Assembly: GCA_009760855.2 (NCBI GenBank) | Contig: WPIO01000015.1 | Span: forward strand, 5,195,501-5,259,500 | DNA from: Cristatella mucedo | Lineage: Eukaryota > Bryozoa > Phylactolaemata > Cristatellidae | Length of the DNA: 64,000 nucleotides | Direction: 5' to 3' | Shown here: positions 21,601 to 32,749 of the stretch, piece after piece | How the letters are laid out: every line of letters begins with the position of its first letter | Position numbering within the stretch: position 1 is the first letter of the stretch | Position numbers and translations under genes: made by a program | Notes under the pieces: generated by a model | The model's database searches: none | What the model was told of the DNA's origin: nothing | What the model saw: only the letters and a program-made list of their open reading frames with translations

Positions 21601-21760
21601 ATATTATTGGTGAGCCTTAATTGCCCTCCAGTTGAGGGGGTAGCTTTCTCAAACTTGGTCCTGTGGTCATGGGTTCGACTCCAGATGTGAAAGATAATTT
21701 GGAGACGTGATTGCCATGCAGGTTGTAGGCTTTACAACTATGCGGATCAGGCTCACTGGT
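21600..21760 (+). mobile_element. tRNA-like SINE remnant
   Basis: GTGAGCCTTAAT..., CTCAAACTTGGTCCTGTGG and CATGGGTTCGACTCC, a good B box. It is at the same unit position as 13155 and 37035. The body after the head is poor. Confidence 0.5.
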
Positions 21761-21854
21761 ACGTTTGCTTTCATCTCGTCGAGCACAATTAAAACTGAAT
21801 ACGGGTTCAACGCGCGATTGTTTACAATCACACAACTGCTGAATGTACTCTTAC

Positions 21855-21992
21855 TGATGCATTTTAGTTGAGGCAGCCTCTAATTTTGGAAACTTCCCTA
21901 CATCAATATTTCGATAAATAGTTGAAGGCAGTTATCACGTCGTAATAAAGCTATGCCGTTAAGTGATGATATGAGTCGCTCAATCAAGGTGG
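21855..21992 (-). pseudogene. Exon-like conserved segment with GTAAGAG donor, copy 2
   Basis: Minus strand, between a degenerate TTTCTGACG and GTAAGAG. Encodes YYDVITAFNYLSK in one frame, with stops on both sides. Same segment as 16305-16443 and 45903-46042. Confidence 0.4.
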
Positions 21993-22080
21993 TCGTCAGA
22001 AACCTTGATCAATAATATGCTCCACTGCAACTGTAAGAGAGCAATCGAAGTGTCCAGAAAATATGAAAGTCGGACTGATA

Positions 22081-23260
22081 CTACAGTAAAGCACGTGAGA
22101 GCTATCCTTTGTCAAGAGGAGTGTAGTTTCTAGCCAACTTAGGTGGGAAGACAACTGCAATTGGACTAGTAAAACATTTTATGGATAATGAGAGTCTGCT
22201 TCTTTTAAAAGGGCAATGAAATCGGTTAACTACTTGATGCCGTTTCCATGCAATTTAGAGATATTGAAGTCTGACTAACACATAGAAGGTGGAGACTAAC
22301 AAACTAAGGATTCTCCTGATGATATGTATGGCTGTATTGTGGTGCAACATGTGACCATATCAGTCCTACGAATTGCAAACACCCGGATAATGTAATGCAT
22401 ATTTCGAAACCTGTCTCGGCCTGCTCTTATTTTGCAGCGAATAAAGATGTCGAAATTATTTAAGTAATGAATCGGATTGCGATTTCACGAAAACTGCTAG
22501 TGTGATAGCTGCAAAACGGAAGCTTATAAAATCTTCTGCCTCATTTTATCGTCGGGGCTCGTGAACTGGCCAGTGCCAAACTCAACATTTACTTCACCCA
22601 CCTTTAGTAGCCCGATCGGTTGCTGGCCGAAGGTAGCCTTACATTCAAGACGGGTTTAGTGTAATGGAGGCGTTCATAAACAGCCTTTTTATCATCATAT
22701 AAGATATCCTGATTTGAAAATAGCGAATTGTTTCTCAAACAATGGGTTACACGACAACGAAATATTAGACACTGCATAAGCGAATACATTCATTTACATG
22801 ACCAACTGAGTACGAGCATTGAGGCTTACTAGAATGGTGCTACTTATTTTAGAAATTACAGAAAAAATGGTATTCTGGTTGCTAGGCAAGATCTGTCACT
22901 CACGTGAGTTATTACTACAACACTGTACCTCAGCTAATACCCAATACACGCTTCTTAGATATGGAATTCGAGTTTCGCTAGTGATATTAGTCTAAATCAG
23001 ACTAATTCCGCAAGTTATTTGCAAGTAAATGTAAGAGCATTGTCGAGCAAGAACTTGTCCTTTTTTTAAAAGCGGTAAAAAGTTTCAACGGTTATTGCAA
23101 CAGCATGCAGTGGCAAAAAACTATTACCTGTTGGTGCACCTAAGACATGTTTGAATACGTGGTAAACTTGCTACATTTTGAGCTTCCTTAAACCGGGTAC
23201 TAAATTTTTATTTGGCCTGATGTAAGTTGCATTGATCCATTATTTCTAAAAATAGTTTCA
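22081..23260. repeat. Module Q, copy 3, inverted
   Basis: Reverse complement of 4970-6010 (for example GGTGGGAAGACAACTGCAATTGG near 22142 and GTAAATGTAAGAGCATTG near 23024). On the plus strand 22478-22620 keeps part of the frame KSSASFYRRGS seen in copy 1. No gene recognised. Confidence 0.6.
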
Positions 23261-25514
23261 AGGGACTGAATGGTGTGAGAACTCATGCCCTTACAATCGG
23301 TACAAAGCTATGAAACTAGGGTTACCTTTTGCTAACTTGTTTAACTTTTGGCAATCCTTTTCGCAAAAAATACATCCAACGGTGAGTGCATGATGGCATT
23401 TCATCTGGTTTTCTGAAATCAACTTTTCAGCTGTACCTACTACGAACGTTAATTATTGGGAAGGATAAAAATGTGTCTAGTCGTGGAGTGACACTTTTAA
23501 TAGAATTCAATTAACCAACATTACTGATAGGCGGATGGAGTCCATTACAGTACTTCCAAGATAGCTGGAGGACACTGGCCTGTATAAGCAAGCAAGAAGT
23601 ACAATAAAAGGTTGCTGTGAAAACATTAATTTTTTATAGTTCTACTTAATCCTATAGCTTTGACTGATTATTCAGTAAGAAATAAAATATTTGGTTTATA
23701 CTGAAATCTCGATTGATATTTCGGGAATCGCTTTTGTTACGCTTTCAATTCAGAATATACAATTTGGAACCATCCTAAGGTAAAAAGTGACTACAAAAAT
23801 TAAACTTGTCAATCGGAATCGCTAAGCCGTTGCATTTCTGATTACAGTAATTATAAAACGCTCGCAAAGCAATACTTTGCTTCACGTTACTAGCTAACAG
23901 AACACAAATAAACGGCTACTTCCAGTTAGGTTCTCATCCGCTTTCGTTTTTTTGGAGTATTTATTTGAGATATTTAATATCTATTGTTTTGCATTCGGGT
24001 GGAATCTAGGTTGAAATCCTTAAGGTGTGAGGAGATCAACGCGTAGTAAATAACACCGGTTAGGATTTGTTATTTCTAACGATTTCTGAATGGTAGGAGA
24101 ACCGCGATAAATGATAATTTGTGATCTGAGATATTCGTACGATATGCATGCTGATCACGCAGTAGCGGAGTCATCCTTTGTTGTTAGGCTGCAGCGGTTT
24201 AAAGCCAGCATCTATTCCTACCAGGTACTTTTAATTATCACTAGCCCACATGTGAGGTTAGGCTTCTACAAATGTGATTAAAGTAAACAACATTGCATGG
24301 CAGCCCATTAGTGGTTCGACAAGTCGGATGTTCACCTAACGCCAGAAGGCTTACCTTCTATTACCACCAATGCTTCTCGCTTAATATAAACCGAGTTAAT
24401 TATTCTTTTGTTCTGCAGCCTGGATGACAAGGTACTCCTTCATGTAAATCTACTAATATAAAAATTAAATTAACCACTTCAAAAGCTTGTTTCCTGTCTA
24501 CCACATTAAATAATCATCCATATAGCTGACTGGTAAAGCGAAATTAAAGGCATTTGTGACGTCACAAAATTAACTTTCTCTGCATCGTTAATCGCAACTG
24601 TTCATGTTTTCACACTTAAGACTCCAGCATAATCAGTGCTGTAAACCCTACAGACGTTGCCGTTTAAAACATATGTTTGCTGACTTTCAAAATGAATGCT
24701 TGTATCAGAGGTAAAGGTGACTCTTGGCTACATGTGGTTTTTAGACAATGGTTTTTGCTCCAATAGGCTTGCACGTGGTTAATTCTTGTGTTCAGGGTCA
24801 CCGTCTTTCAGATAAATTAATTTGATCGCGAGAGGTCTATTATTCACAAACATGTATATATATAATATTGTCTTCGAAAACAACAGTGACGATCGAGTCA
24901 CCACTTTTAACTACCCATGTCCAGCATTTTTTGGAATACAGGGTTCTACTGCACCTGTGAGCACGTGCGAGTTGAATCAAGTAGTAAGCGAAAACGTTCT
25001 AACCTAGCACAGGTCTAATCTACAATCGATACATTCTTCACATAGCCTTGATGTCATGTCTGAAATCTGCTGAAATGGTGCATCTCATGTGAGCTTAAAT
25101 GACACAATGAATTATCAGCTGTACTTTAACTTTAATTGGAATAGGTTTACTGGTACTTATATTAAACGGGCAGCACTATTGCTGTTAGGAAAAGGCCCTG
25201 CATATCTGAAACTCAAACTTCAGTTTTTCAACTGGAGAGCTAATTACAAAAAGAAGTGCTGGAATACGTAATTATATTTTTTGGAAAGATAAAAACTGAT
25301 GACACATTATAACCAAAACAGTGGTACTGAAAACAGTTATAGGAATATTCCCAAATAAGGTCGCCCCACATTGAGGTTAATAATAGATCGATTGATGTGA
25401 AAGAAACGTGAGAAATTCGTTTTTTTCGGCCTCGTTTACTTGTCGATGGACTTACGGTTACATCTCAATCCTGAAGATTTTTGTCTCACATCTGGGATGC
25501 ACGTTTTGGATTCC
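23261..25514. repeat. Unit 5' flank, sense orientation, before gene copy 6
   Basis: From about 24000 it is the reverse complement of 34400-35830 and of 459-2000: GTGATCTGAGATATTCGTACG near 24122, TTCTATTACCACCAATGCTTC near 24357, and GCGAGAGGTCTATTATTCAC near 24829. 23261-24000 shows no clear gene; partners were not found by eye for all of it. Confidence 0.5.
24310..24450 (+). other. Conserved exon-like reading frame, inverted copy
   Basis: Counterpart of 1640-1794(-). Reads LTFYYHHQCFSLNINRVNYS and FVLQP before a TGA. See the entry at 1640. Confidence 0.2.
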
Positions 25515-27508
25515 ATAAAGCTAGTAGCTGCAGCTGTGTTCGTGTGCCATCTCTGTGGATCTTTTGCAGCGGAAATAAGTCAGATAAGTCTCAAATAGCT
25601 TAACATGGCTTAAGTAGCAGCAATCCACTGAAACTGCTCTCCTACTTGTAAAAGATGAATTTCAACATGGAAAAAACTACGGGAAAGTCACTGCCCTAGC
25701 TCTGCTAGATCTGTCTGCAGCCGTCGACACCATTTATCACAATGTTCTTCTGGAATGATTGAGAACAACAATTGGCGTGGCAGACGAAGTACTGGCTTGG
25801 TTTAAATCGTACTTGTCCGATCTCGTACAATCCGTGTCGTCTGGGGGTCCGGTCTCAAACACGAGCAGGATCACCTGTGGTTTCCCTCAAGGGTCTGAAT
25901 GCTGTCCCTTGTTTTTTTTAATTTATGCACAATCTCACGGGAAAAGTGATTATAAGCAATGGAATAGGATATCACTTATGAGCTGATGATACTCAGTTGT
26001 ATTTGTCATTCAAAACGTTGGAAACAGCTGCCGCAACTGAGAAACCTTATGCTTGCGTGGCCAATATTTGATCCTAGATGTCGGACAGCTTCCTGAAATC
26101 AAATAAAGTTAAATTAGATAGAACCTAACAGCTGCTGATAGGACAACATAAGCGTGTAGCTGGATTAAAAGGTTTTGCTCTTCTATTAGTTGATGCTAGT
26201 GTGCACCATCACCAGGTGCTCGAAATTTAGGTATGGTCTACGAAAGCTTCCTCAGTTTTAAAACCCTTATTCAGACGACAGCTTCTACAGCTAGCCATCT
26301 CGTCCAATCCCTATCCAAGATCTGTAGCTGTCTCCCTCAGTTGCTTGTAAAAGTTTAACAAGCTCCACAGTTCTGTCTCGGTTTGTCTATTGTATTTCCT
26401 GTTTGGATGGGCTACTTGACAAAGCAATAAGGCTACTGCATCTGACTATGAATTTGGCAGCAGGGCTGGTCTCTAAGTCCCAGAGGTTTGAGCACGTGTC
26501 TCCTTGGCTAAAAGAGCTAAGACGGATTGCCGGTTGAGTAACGGATGCAGAGCAAAGTTCTTAAGCTGACCCACAAGGCCCGCCATGGCTTGTCTAAGGC
26601 TTTCCTAGCTGAACAGCTGCAGTAGTTTTAGTCTGTTTGTGTCCTTCATTTCTGAATGAACAACAAATTAGCTGTTCCACTGCTCTGCTTGAAGTCCATC
26701 GCCACCGAATTTCTAGCTTTGCAAGGCCTAGACTGCGGAACTCGTACTTACAATTATTAGGTGACGACAACTAATCTCCTACTGCCGACTTTTTACCATC
26801 TTTTCCAGCAATCCTGAGCCAATACTTCCATGCTACTCACTACCCCAACTGCTGTCCTGACACTATTATGCTTCCCATGCTCTCTTCTGTGGGTGAAGTC
26901 TGTTGGCAACCGAATGCCCACCGAAAGCTGCTGAGGCTGGGAGTGGCCAATACCAAACTCTTCTGCCAAAACCCACACGGTCCTTATGAATTTGTGGAGA
27001 TACAGACGGAGATACAATAAATTACATTACATTGATATATTTTTCAGTACGTTTTCGGAGAACGCTTTATTTAGACTATATGGTATTATGAGACATTGTA
27101 TAATGTCTTTGCAGGAATCAAAACAGGAGGTCCATATTAGCTGTAAAGCTCTGGATGTACTCACTAAAGCGTATACAAGTAAATCTTTCCCAATTACTAT
27201 TTACTAGATTGTTACGTCACAGCTCGCTCTGAATCGACTGCAAAATGGTAAATCAATATTGTAAAATATCAAGAGTCCAAACGATTCTTGCTTGGTGCCC
27301 TCGCTTCACTAGCAGCTCCACTGATTTGAGCAGCCGTACATACCGGTGCAACACTTGTGCATGGAGCAGCACATTTGGTCTGTGGAGCCGCTCACGTTTT
27401 CGATAACGCAGCATATATTGTGGTAAATGCTGTGTTCACGGTTAACATCCACAGGTCCATAAAGCGTGAGAACGGGATATGCCAGCATTCAAAAAAGTCT
27501 GCAATAAA
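25515..27508 (+). pseudogene. Copy 6 of the secreted-protein gene, interrupted by a family B element
   Basis: Exon 1 is 25515-25583 (69 nt) with ATG changed to ATA and donor ATAAGT; it reads KLVAAAVFVCHLCGSFAAEI. Intron 1 carries family B (25603-27032). Exon 2 is 27061-27178 (118 nt), preceded by CGGAG, open throughout (NALFRLYG, LQESKQEVHISCKAL), donor GTAAAT. Exon 3 starts at 27265 after a changed acceptor (TTGTAA), reads QESKRFLLGALASLAAPLI, then a TGA, then VHTGATLVHGAAHLVCGAAH. The end is shifted by 1 nt, with a TGA at 27467-27469. AATAAA is at 27503-27508. Intron 2 is 86 nt. Structure matches the other copies, but start, donor and acceptor are lost. Confidence 0.6.
25603..27032 (+). mobile_element. 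Family B non-LTR retrotransposon, same insertion as at 6768
   Basis: Begins ACATGGCTTAAGTAGCAGCAATCC as the copy at 6768 begins ACATGGTTCAAGTGACAGCAATCT. The RT frame includes LALLDLSAAVDTIYHNVLL near 25697 and DEVLAWFKSYLSDLVQSV near 25786, and the UTR ends in AATAAATTACATTACATTGA. Frameshifted and dead. Confidence 0.85.
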
Positions 27509-29440
27509 ACCATAGGCATTTCAGGGCTGCATTGAAATCTTGGACGTATTTATTTTGATATTACAAAATGCATCAAAAGATCCTATTAGTTATTAATTTA
27601 GTAATCAATTCTTGAAAGGTGGCTGAAAAGTGGAGAAATCACGTTTCCATAGAAGACGCGAATTGCACGCTAACAGAGCTGTTGTTGTGTAGGTTGTGTG
27701 TGCAGGCTGTATAACGACCATAACGGTTGGTATTGTTGACAGATCGCACGAGTCAGTTTGCTATGGTAATCAAAATATAAGTAACTCATACTTGAAATGC
27801 AAATATCTTGCTTACGGATTTGACGTTTAATTTACACAAGCGTATTTTTTTAAATCAGACACGACTAATGATGAGGCTGAGGCTGCATGTTTAGTTAAGG
27901 AATAATATCATTTTGATCTTTCATCACATTAGATAAACATAATTGGCTGTGAAAAATAATCCTGAATCAGTTGTTCCAGATATTATTAAGAACAAGAATA
28001 GCCCTCATACTTCAACAACTGAGCTCTCCAATAAAGTTGCGAAAACTAGAGAGGATGCGTGCTAATAATACTGTCCCGTTTTGTGTGGAGGCCGAATCAA
28101 TATAAAAATGACGAGTACCGGCCAACAGATTAAGTGTCATTTAATGCAGCATTGGACTTTAAAAGTGAGGTCGCAAGTTTGAGAACACCAGGATGAAACT
28201 ACAACGTTCTATCGATATTGATCGCCTAGACTCATAACATATACTGGCTTTGCCGCCAAGAAATACAAGCTCCAAATTGTATGACTAACGATAAACTGGT
28301 ATTCCTACAGGTAGACATCTCACCCAGTTGCCGGACAGACTGGAAAATGATTTCCCGCCAAGCTGTGGTCATTCTATACAGTATTTCTACCTTGGGTTTT
28401 CAACAGACGGTAGAAAGTAAGGTCCGACGAGACAGTTATTCACTTAAGTACTCTCTCTGAGAAATATGAATCAATCTCTGTTGATAATGCAGCCTGCAAT
28501 ACCTGTTTTGGCTAATGAAAGAGGTCTATGTAAGATTCTATATATTGACATTATTGCGTGGTATCTTAAATTTTGGATCCCTTTGGTGTTACCCAATGGT
28601 AGTCACAGATCGGCTGTGATGGTTTTCATTTAACAGGTGAAAAGCTAAAGCTCTGCTTTGTGAATCCGTATCCTTTGAAAGGTACAATCAGGGTTAGGCT
28701 TAACGTAGTCAGTGTGGCACGTTACAGTTTAATATAAAATTCCTAATTTGCTACCACACAAGGGTAATATTCCTTTGATCAATGTGCATATATGGTAAGG
28801 ACTAATTAACTGTTTTATAACTTTCATAATTACGCAAAGTTGCTTAATACGTTTCATTAGGTTTCCGTCAGAGTTTAAATTTTGGTTCTAATTACTTCTT
28901 GAACTGTTGGCCCATGCACGTTATTATTGATTCAATTGGGCTTTTGTTCAACCAGGAACGATAGACTAAACTCACATGGTCAATAGGCTTCCCAGCAGTA
29001 GCAGAGAATTCAATTGATAACGGGTAGATGATAGATAATGTTTGCAAATGAAACAACCTATTCGGAAACAGTGGCTACTAGTAAGTATGGAACACTCTAA
29101 GTTGAGAAGACAATGAGACTGTGCTTCTACTTTACCTTCTGCCGTTATATGTGAATCGCATCTGCCAGACCTGTCAAAAAAGTGCTGACACGATATATCT
29201 AATATGTCATGCATTAAATCTGGAATGTCTTGCAACCATATCCGGAATAAGTGGTTCGGGATTATTTTCTAACACTAATTATGTAAATCAACTGTGACGG
29301 AAGAACAAAATGAGAATATTCCTTTACTGTACATGCTGCCTTAGCCTCAACGTCAGTCGTGTCTGACTTTTCAACAGCCACTTGCATGAGGTACACCAAA
29401 TCCCAAAACGACATATTTGCATTTAAAGTATTGGTAATGT
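27509..29440. repeat. Unit 3' flank after gene copy 6
   Basis: No gene recognised. Parallel to 8670-10600: GACACGACTAATGATGAGGC near 27857, GATGAAACTACAACGTTC near 28191, and ACTGTGACGGAAGAACAAAATG near 29291. It runs up to the insertion of the family B element at 29441. Confidence 0.65.
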
Positions 29441-30690
29441 ATATACTTGGCGTGGTTTAAATCATACTTCTCTGATCGTGTTCAATCCGTGTCGTGTAGG
29501 GGTCAGGTCTCAGACATGAGAAGGGTCACCTATGGAGTCCCTCAAGGGCCTGTACTTGGTCCCTTGCTGTTCTCCATTTATACACAACTTCTGGGAGAAC
29601 TGATTAAGGCCCATGGAATAGGATATCACTTCTATGCTGACGATACTCAGTTGTATTTGTCATTTAAATCGTCGGAATCTGCTGCAGCAACTGAGAAACT
29701 CAATGCTTGCCTTGCCGATATTCGATCCAGGATGTCGAAAAACTTCCTGAACTTAAATGACAATAAAACCGAACTGCTTCTCATAGGACACCCTAAGCGT
29801 GTGGCTGGATTAAAAGACTTTGCTGTTCTAATAGGCGATGCTATTGTGTGACCTTCACCATGTGCTCGTAATCTAGGTGTCGTGTTCGACAGCTGCCTCA
29901 ATTTCAAAAGCTTCATTCAGAAGCCTGCCTCTACAGCTAGCCATCACATCCGATCCCTATCCAAGATTAGAAGCTGTCTCCCACAGTGGCTTGTAAAAAA
30001 TTTAACTAGCTCTTTAGTTCTGTCTCGGCTTGATTATTGTAATTCCCTTTTGGCTGGGCTACCAAAGAAAGCTATTATGCCACTACAGCGGACTATGAAT
30101 ATGGCTGCAAGGCTGGTCTTTAAGTCCCAGCAGTTTGAGCACGTGTCACCTTTGCTGAAAGAGCTAGGATGGTTGCCGGTTGAGCAAAGGATACAGAGCA
30201 CAGTTCTTACGCTGACCCACAAGGCCCGCCACGGCTTGGCTCCTTCGTACGTAGCTGAACTGCTGCATCAGTTTCAGCATGTTCGCGCCCTCAGGTCCTG
30301 TGTGGACAATAAATTAGCTGTCCCAATCCTCCGCTTAAAGACGGTTGGCGACAGAAGCTTTAGCTCTGCAGGTCCTAGACTGTAGCACTCGCTTCCACGA
30401 TTCTTAGGCAACGACATCTACTCTCCAACTGCCGATTGTGGCACATCTTTTTCAGTGGTCCTGAACTGCTACTTCTATGCTACTCACTACCTCAACTGCT
30501 TTCCTGACTCTGCTATGCTTCCCACTTTCTCTTTGTTGCGTGAGACGAAGTCTGTTGGCTACCGAATGCGTACCGAAAGCTGCTTAGGCTGTGAGTGAGC
30601 TATACAAAACTCTCCTGCGTAACACCAACATGGTCTTTATGACTTTGTGGAGTTACTGATGGAGATTCATTACATTACATTTATACATCA
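29441..30690 (+). mobile_element. Family B non-LTR retrotransposon with near-open reverse transcriptase
   Basis: 5'-truncated within RT. From 29447 to 30385 a single frame of about 313 codons has only a TGA at 29849-29851 and a TAG at 30383-30385. Motifs in order: [31 protein letters not shown], the catalytic [12 protein letters not shown] (near 29631), [49 protein letters not shown], and KELGWLPVEQR. The first stop matches an Arg codon in the copy at 54 kb (VRPSPHARNLG) and the second a Trp, both single C-to-T/G-to-A type changes. The UTR runs to TTCATTACATTACATT. It interrupts the unit 3' flank, whose left and right sides join as in 10600-10640. Youngest-looking element in the window. Confidence 0.9.
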
Positions 30691-30942
30691 GAAAACCAAA
30701 TGATGAAAATTATCACTAACCAACTATTGTTTCGTTTACATGTTACATGCACAGCCTGGAAAAAAATATTACTCGTTAAGTGTGCATTTCTTGTCCGTTA
30801 TTTGAAAATGATGTATTCACTTTTAGGCCACCGGTAAAGTGTTGCTAACTAAACCATAGCTATGAGGATTTTTCAGATACATTCTTTTATGCCAGATGAA
30901 AGTAAATTCATGATTTCCGAGCAATTTCAAAATACTCACGGT
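30691..30942. repeat. Unit 3' flank, right side of the family B insertion
   Basis: Continues the sequence broken at 29440: ATTATCACTAACCAACTATTG matches near 10647 (ATTATCACTAACTAACCAGT). No gene. Confidence 0.55.
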
Positions 30943-31100
30943 TTTATTGAAGACAATTGCAGATGCTGGCTTGAATCCTATCAAAAAACGTTAATTACCC
31001 ACAGATTTTAACCGCGTAAAAGAGGTTTACCAATATTGTATGCTAAGCTATCAATAGCGTAAGCAGCTCCACCTACCAAATGTGCCAGCCAACCGTGTGC
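30943..31100 (-). pseudogene. Copy 7 of the secreted-protein gene (end of exon 3 and poly(A) signal)
   Basis: Minus strand. The frame reads HLVGGAAYAIDSLAYN, matching the C-terminal part of the family. The stop codon has been lost. AATAAA is at 30948-30943. The copy is cut at about 31100, where sequence from another part of the unit (like 18620) begins, so this is a recombination junction. Confidence 0.55.
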
Positions 31101-32749
31101 AAGCGATACAAAAACGCCTATAAGTGTCACAATTTTTCAAATCCCGGGCCCTATGACTAGGTTAGGCAGACTCCTGCTCTAAGCATTTTCCCGTTATAAA
31201 AACAAAAACTTCTAGCAATTACTACACGCCCTAAACTATAAGGATCCCAGCTTTTTGATGCCGTATTTCAAGAACTTCAGACCTAGCCGTTGTATTTATT
31301 GATGGGCCTTCCGTGAACTGCTGCTCTCTCAGGTGTAGCCATGCCAGATTTCACAACCATCATAATCTGGATAGGCTTCATTTAATGTATGCCGGAGAGA
31401 GTTAATGATTGCTTTCCTACGACTTCATTTCAACAATTGTTTCAACACAAATTTGTCTAAGATTACATCAAAGAAAAAGCAGCAGGAAGGGAAATTGTAT
31501 TTCAGTTTCTGCTGCAACTGGGCGGGAGATTAACGGGTAGCAACGATAATAATATTGCACTTGATAATAATATTGCACTTGATAAAGCGCCCTCAGAGAA
31601 CTTAATCTCTTTCTAGGCGCTTTACATTTGCTGCAAAGTGATACGCAATAGAATAGTAAGTAAAATCATGCTTGAAAAACAAACAAAATGAATAACATGG
31701 TTAGGGGTTACATGCACTGGGTCAGCATGCAAATGTGGTTAGTGTCAGCATGAACAGTGTCAGCACGCATAAGCACATCGAGGACGAATCACAAGGACCC
31801 ACTAAATGCTGTCCTAAATAGGTATGTTTTTAAGTTTCTTTAAATCTGGTCAGGTCAGGGGATGTTCTGATGCAAAACGATACTATTAATAATACTAATT
31901 TACTTGATACAGCGCCCTCAGAGAACTTAATCTCTTTCTAGGAGCTTTACGATAACAGCCTTAGTAAGACAATCTTCTAGCATGAGTGTGTCGAAAGATT
32001 ATGCTGTAATTTGCATGAGACTAGGCGGTTAATAATTACTTTAAACCATTATTTGTTTCATTCTGGTTTTCTATAACTTGCTAACCTAATTTCAAAGTTG
32101 GAATGACGGGTTACAATGATATTTGATCTGTTTGCCTGTGCCGGTCATTTTACTCCACTTGTGGCTCAATGTAAGCCGGACAAATATACTGTACCGGCAT
32201 CGTGACAGGTTTTGACCATATTTATTCGATAAATCATTCGTTAGTGGGCACTTGCTGGATAAGTTTTCCGGTTATTTCTGAAAACACTGACTTGGGATTA
32301 TTTTCTGCCACTGATTAGGGGAAACAACTTTGTTGGGAGTACAAGATGACACCATGTATCTACTGTACATACTACCATAGGCTAAAACTCAGTCATACCT
32401 GAATTATCAGCAATCGCTAATAAACGGCGAACGCAAAATATTAACACAGGAATTTTCGCAGCCTTTTGTGCATGATTTAGTAATATTTTAGGTACATTAG
32501 CACGCTGACACGTGGAAACTATCACTAACCAACCAGTATTATGTTTACATCTTACACACATACACAAAAAAACGCTCCTCTTTTAGTGTGTATTTCTTGA
32601 CCCTTATTAAAGATTTATTTATTCACTTTAAGGCTACCTGTAAAGTGCTTTAAACTTAACCAATAGCCATCTGGTTGCTTGAGATGCGTTCTTTTATGTC
32701 TAATGGAAGTACATCCCAGATTTCTTAGCAGCTCTGAAGTGCTCATGGC
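31101..32749. repeat. Unit 3' flank, second copy in tandem, with family A fragments
   Basis: Parallel to 18620-19867: ACAAAAACGCC near 31107, GGGCGGGAGATTAACGGG near 31520, CTGCCACTGATTAGGGG near 32306, TTGACAGTCAC-type sequence just before the next gene copy. Family A fragments split it at 31546-31951. No gene recognised. Confidence 0.6.
31546..31951 (-). mobile_element. Two stacked family A 3' fragments with 6-bp target-site duplication
   Basis: Minus strand. ACGATA occurs at 31543-31548 and 31949-31954. The tail begins with a perfect 18-bp tandem repeat (31546-31563 and 31564-31581). A first fragment runs to about 31875 (UTR plus the last bases of the coding region, GGTCAGGTCAGGGGATGTTC). 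A second, shorter fragment (about 31876-31951) starts again with an ATT-rich tail and AGCGCCCTCAGAGAAC. The simplest reading is that one element landed in the tail of an earlier one. Confidence 0.7.

Noticed and set aside
29647-29916. 89-codon minus-strand frame opposite the reverse transcriptase
   Set aside because: Shadow of the family B RT frame; the same shadow appears at 54018-54212.
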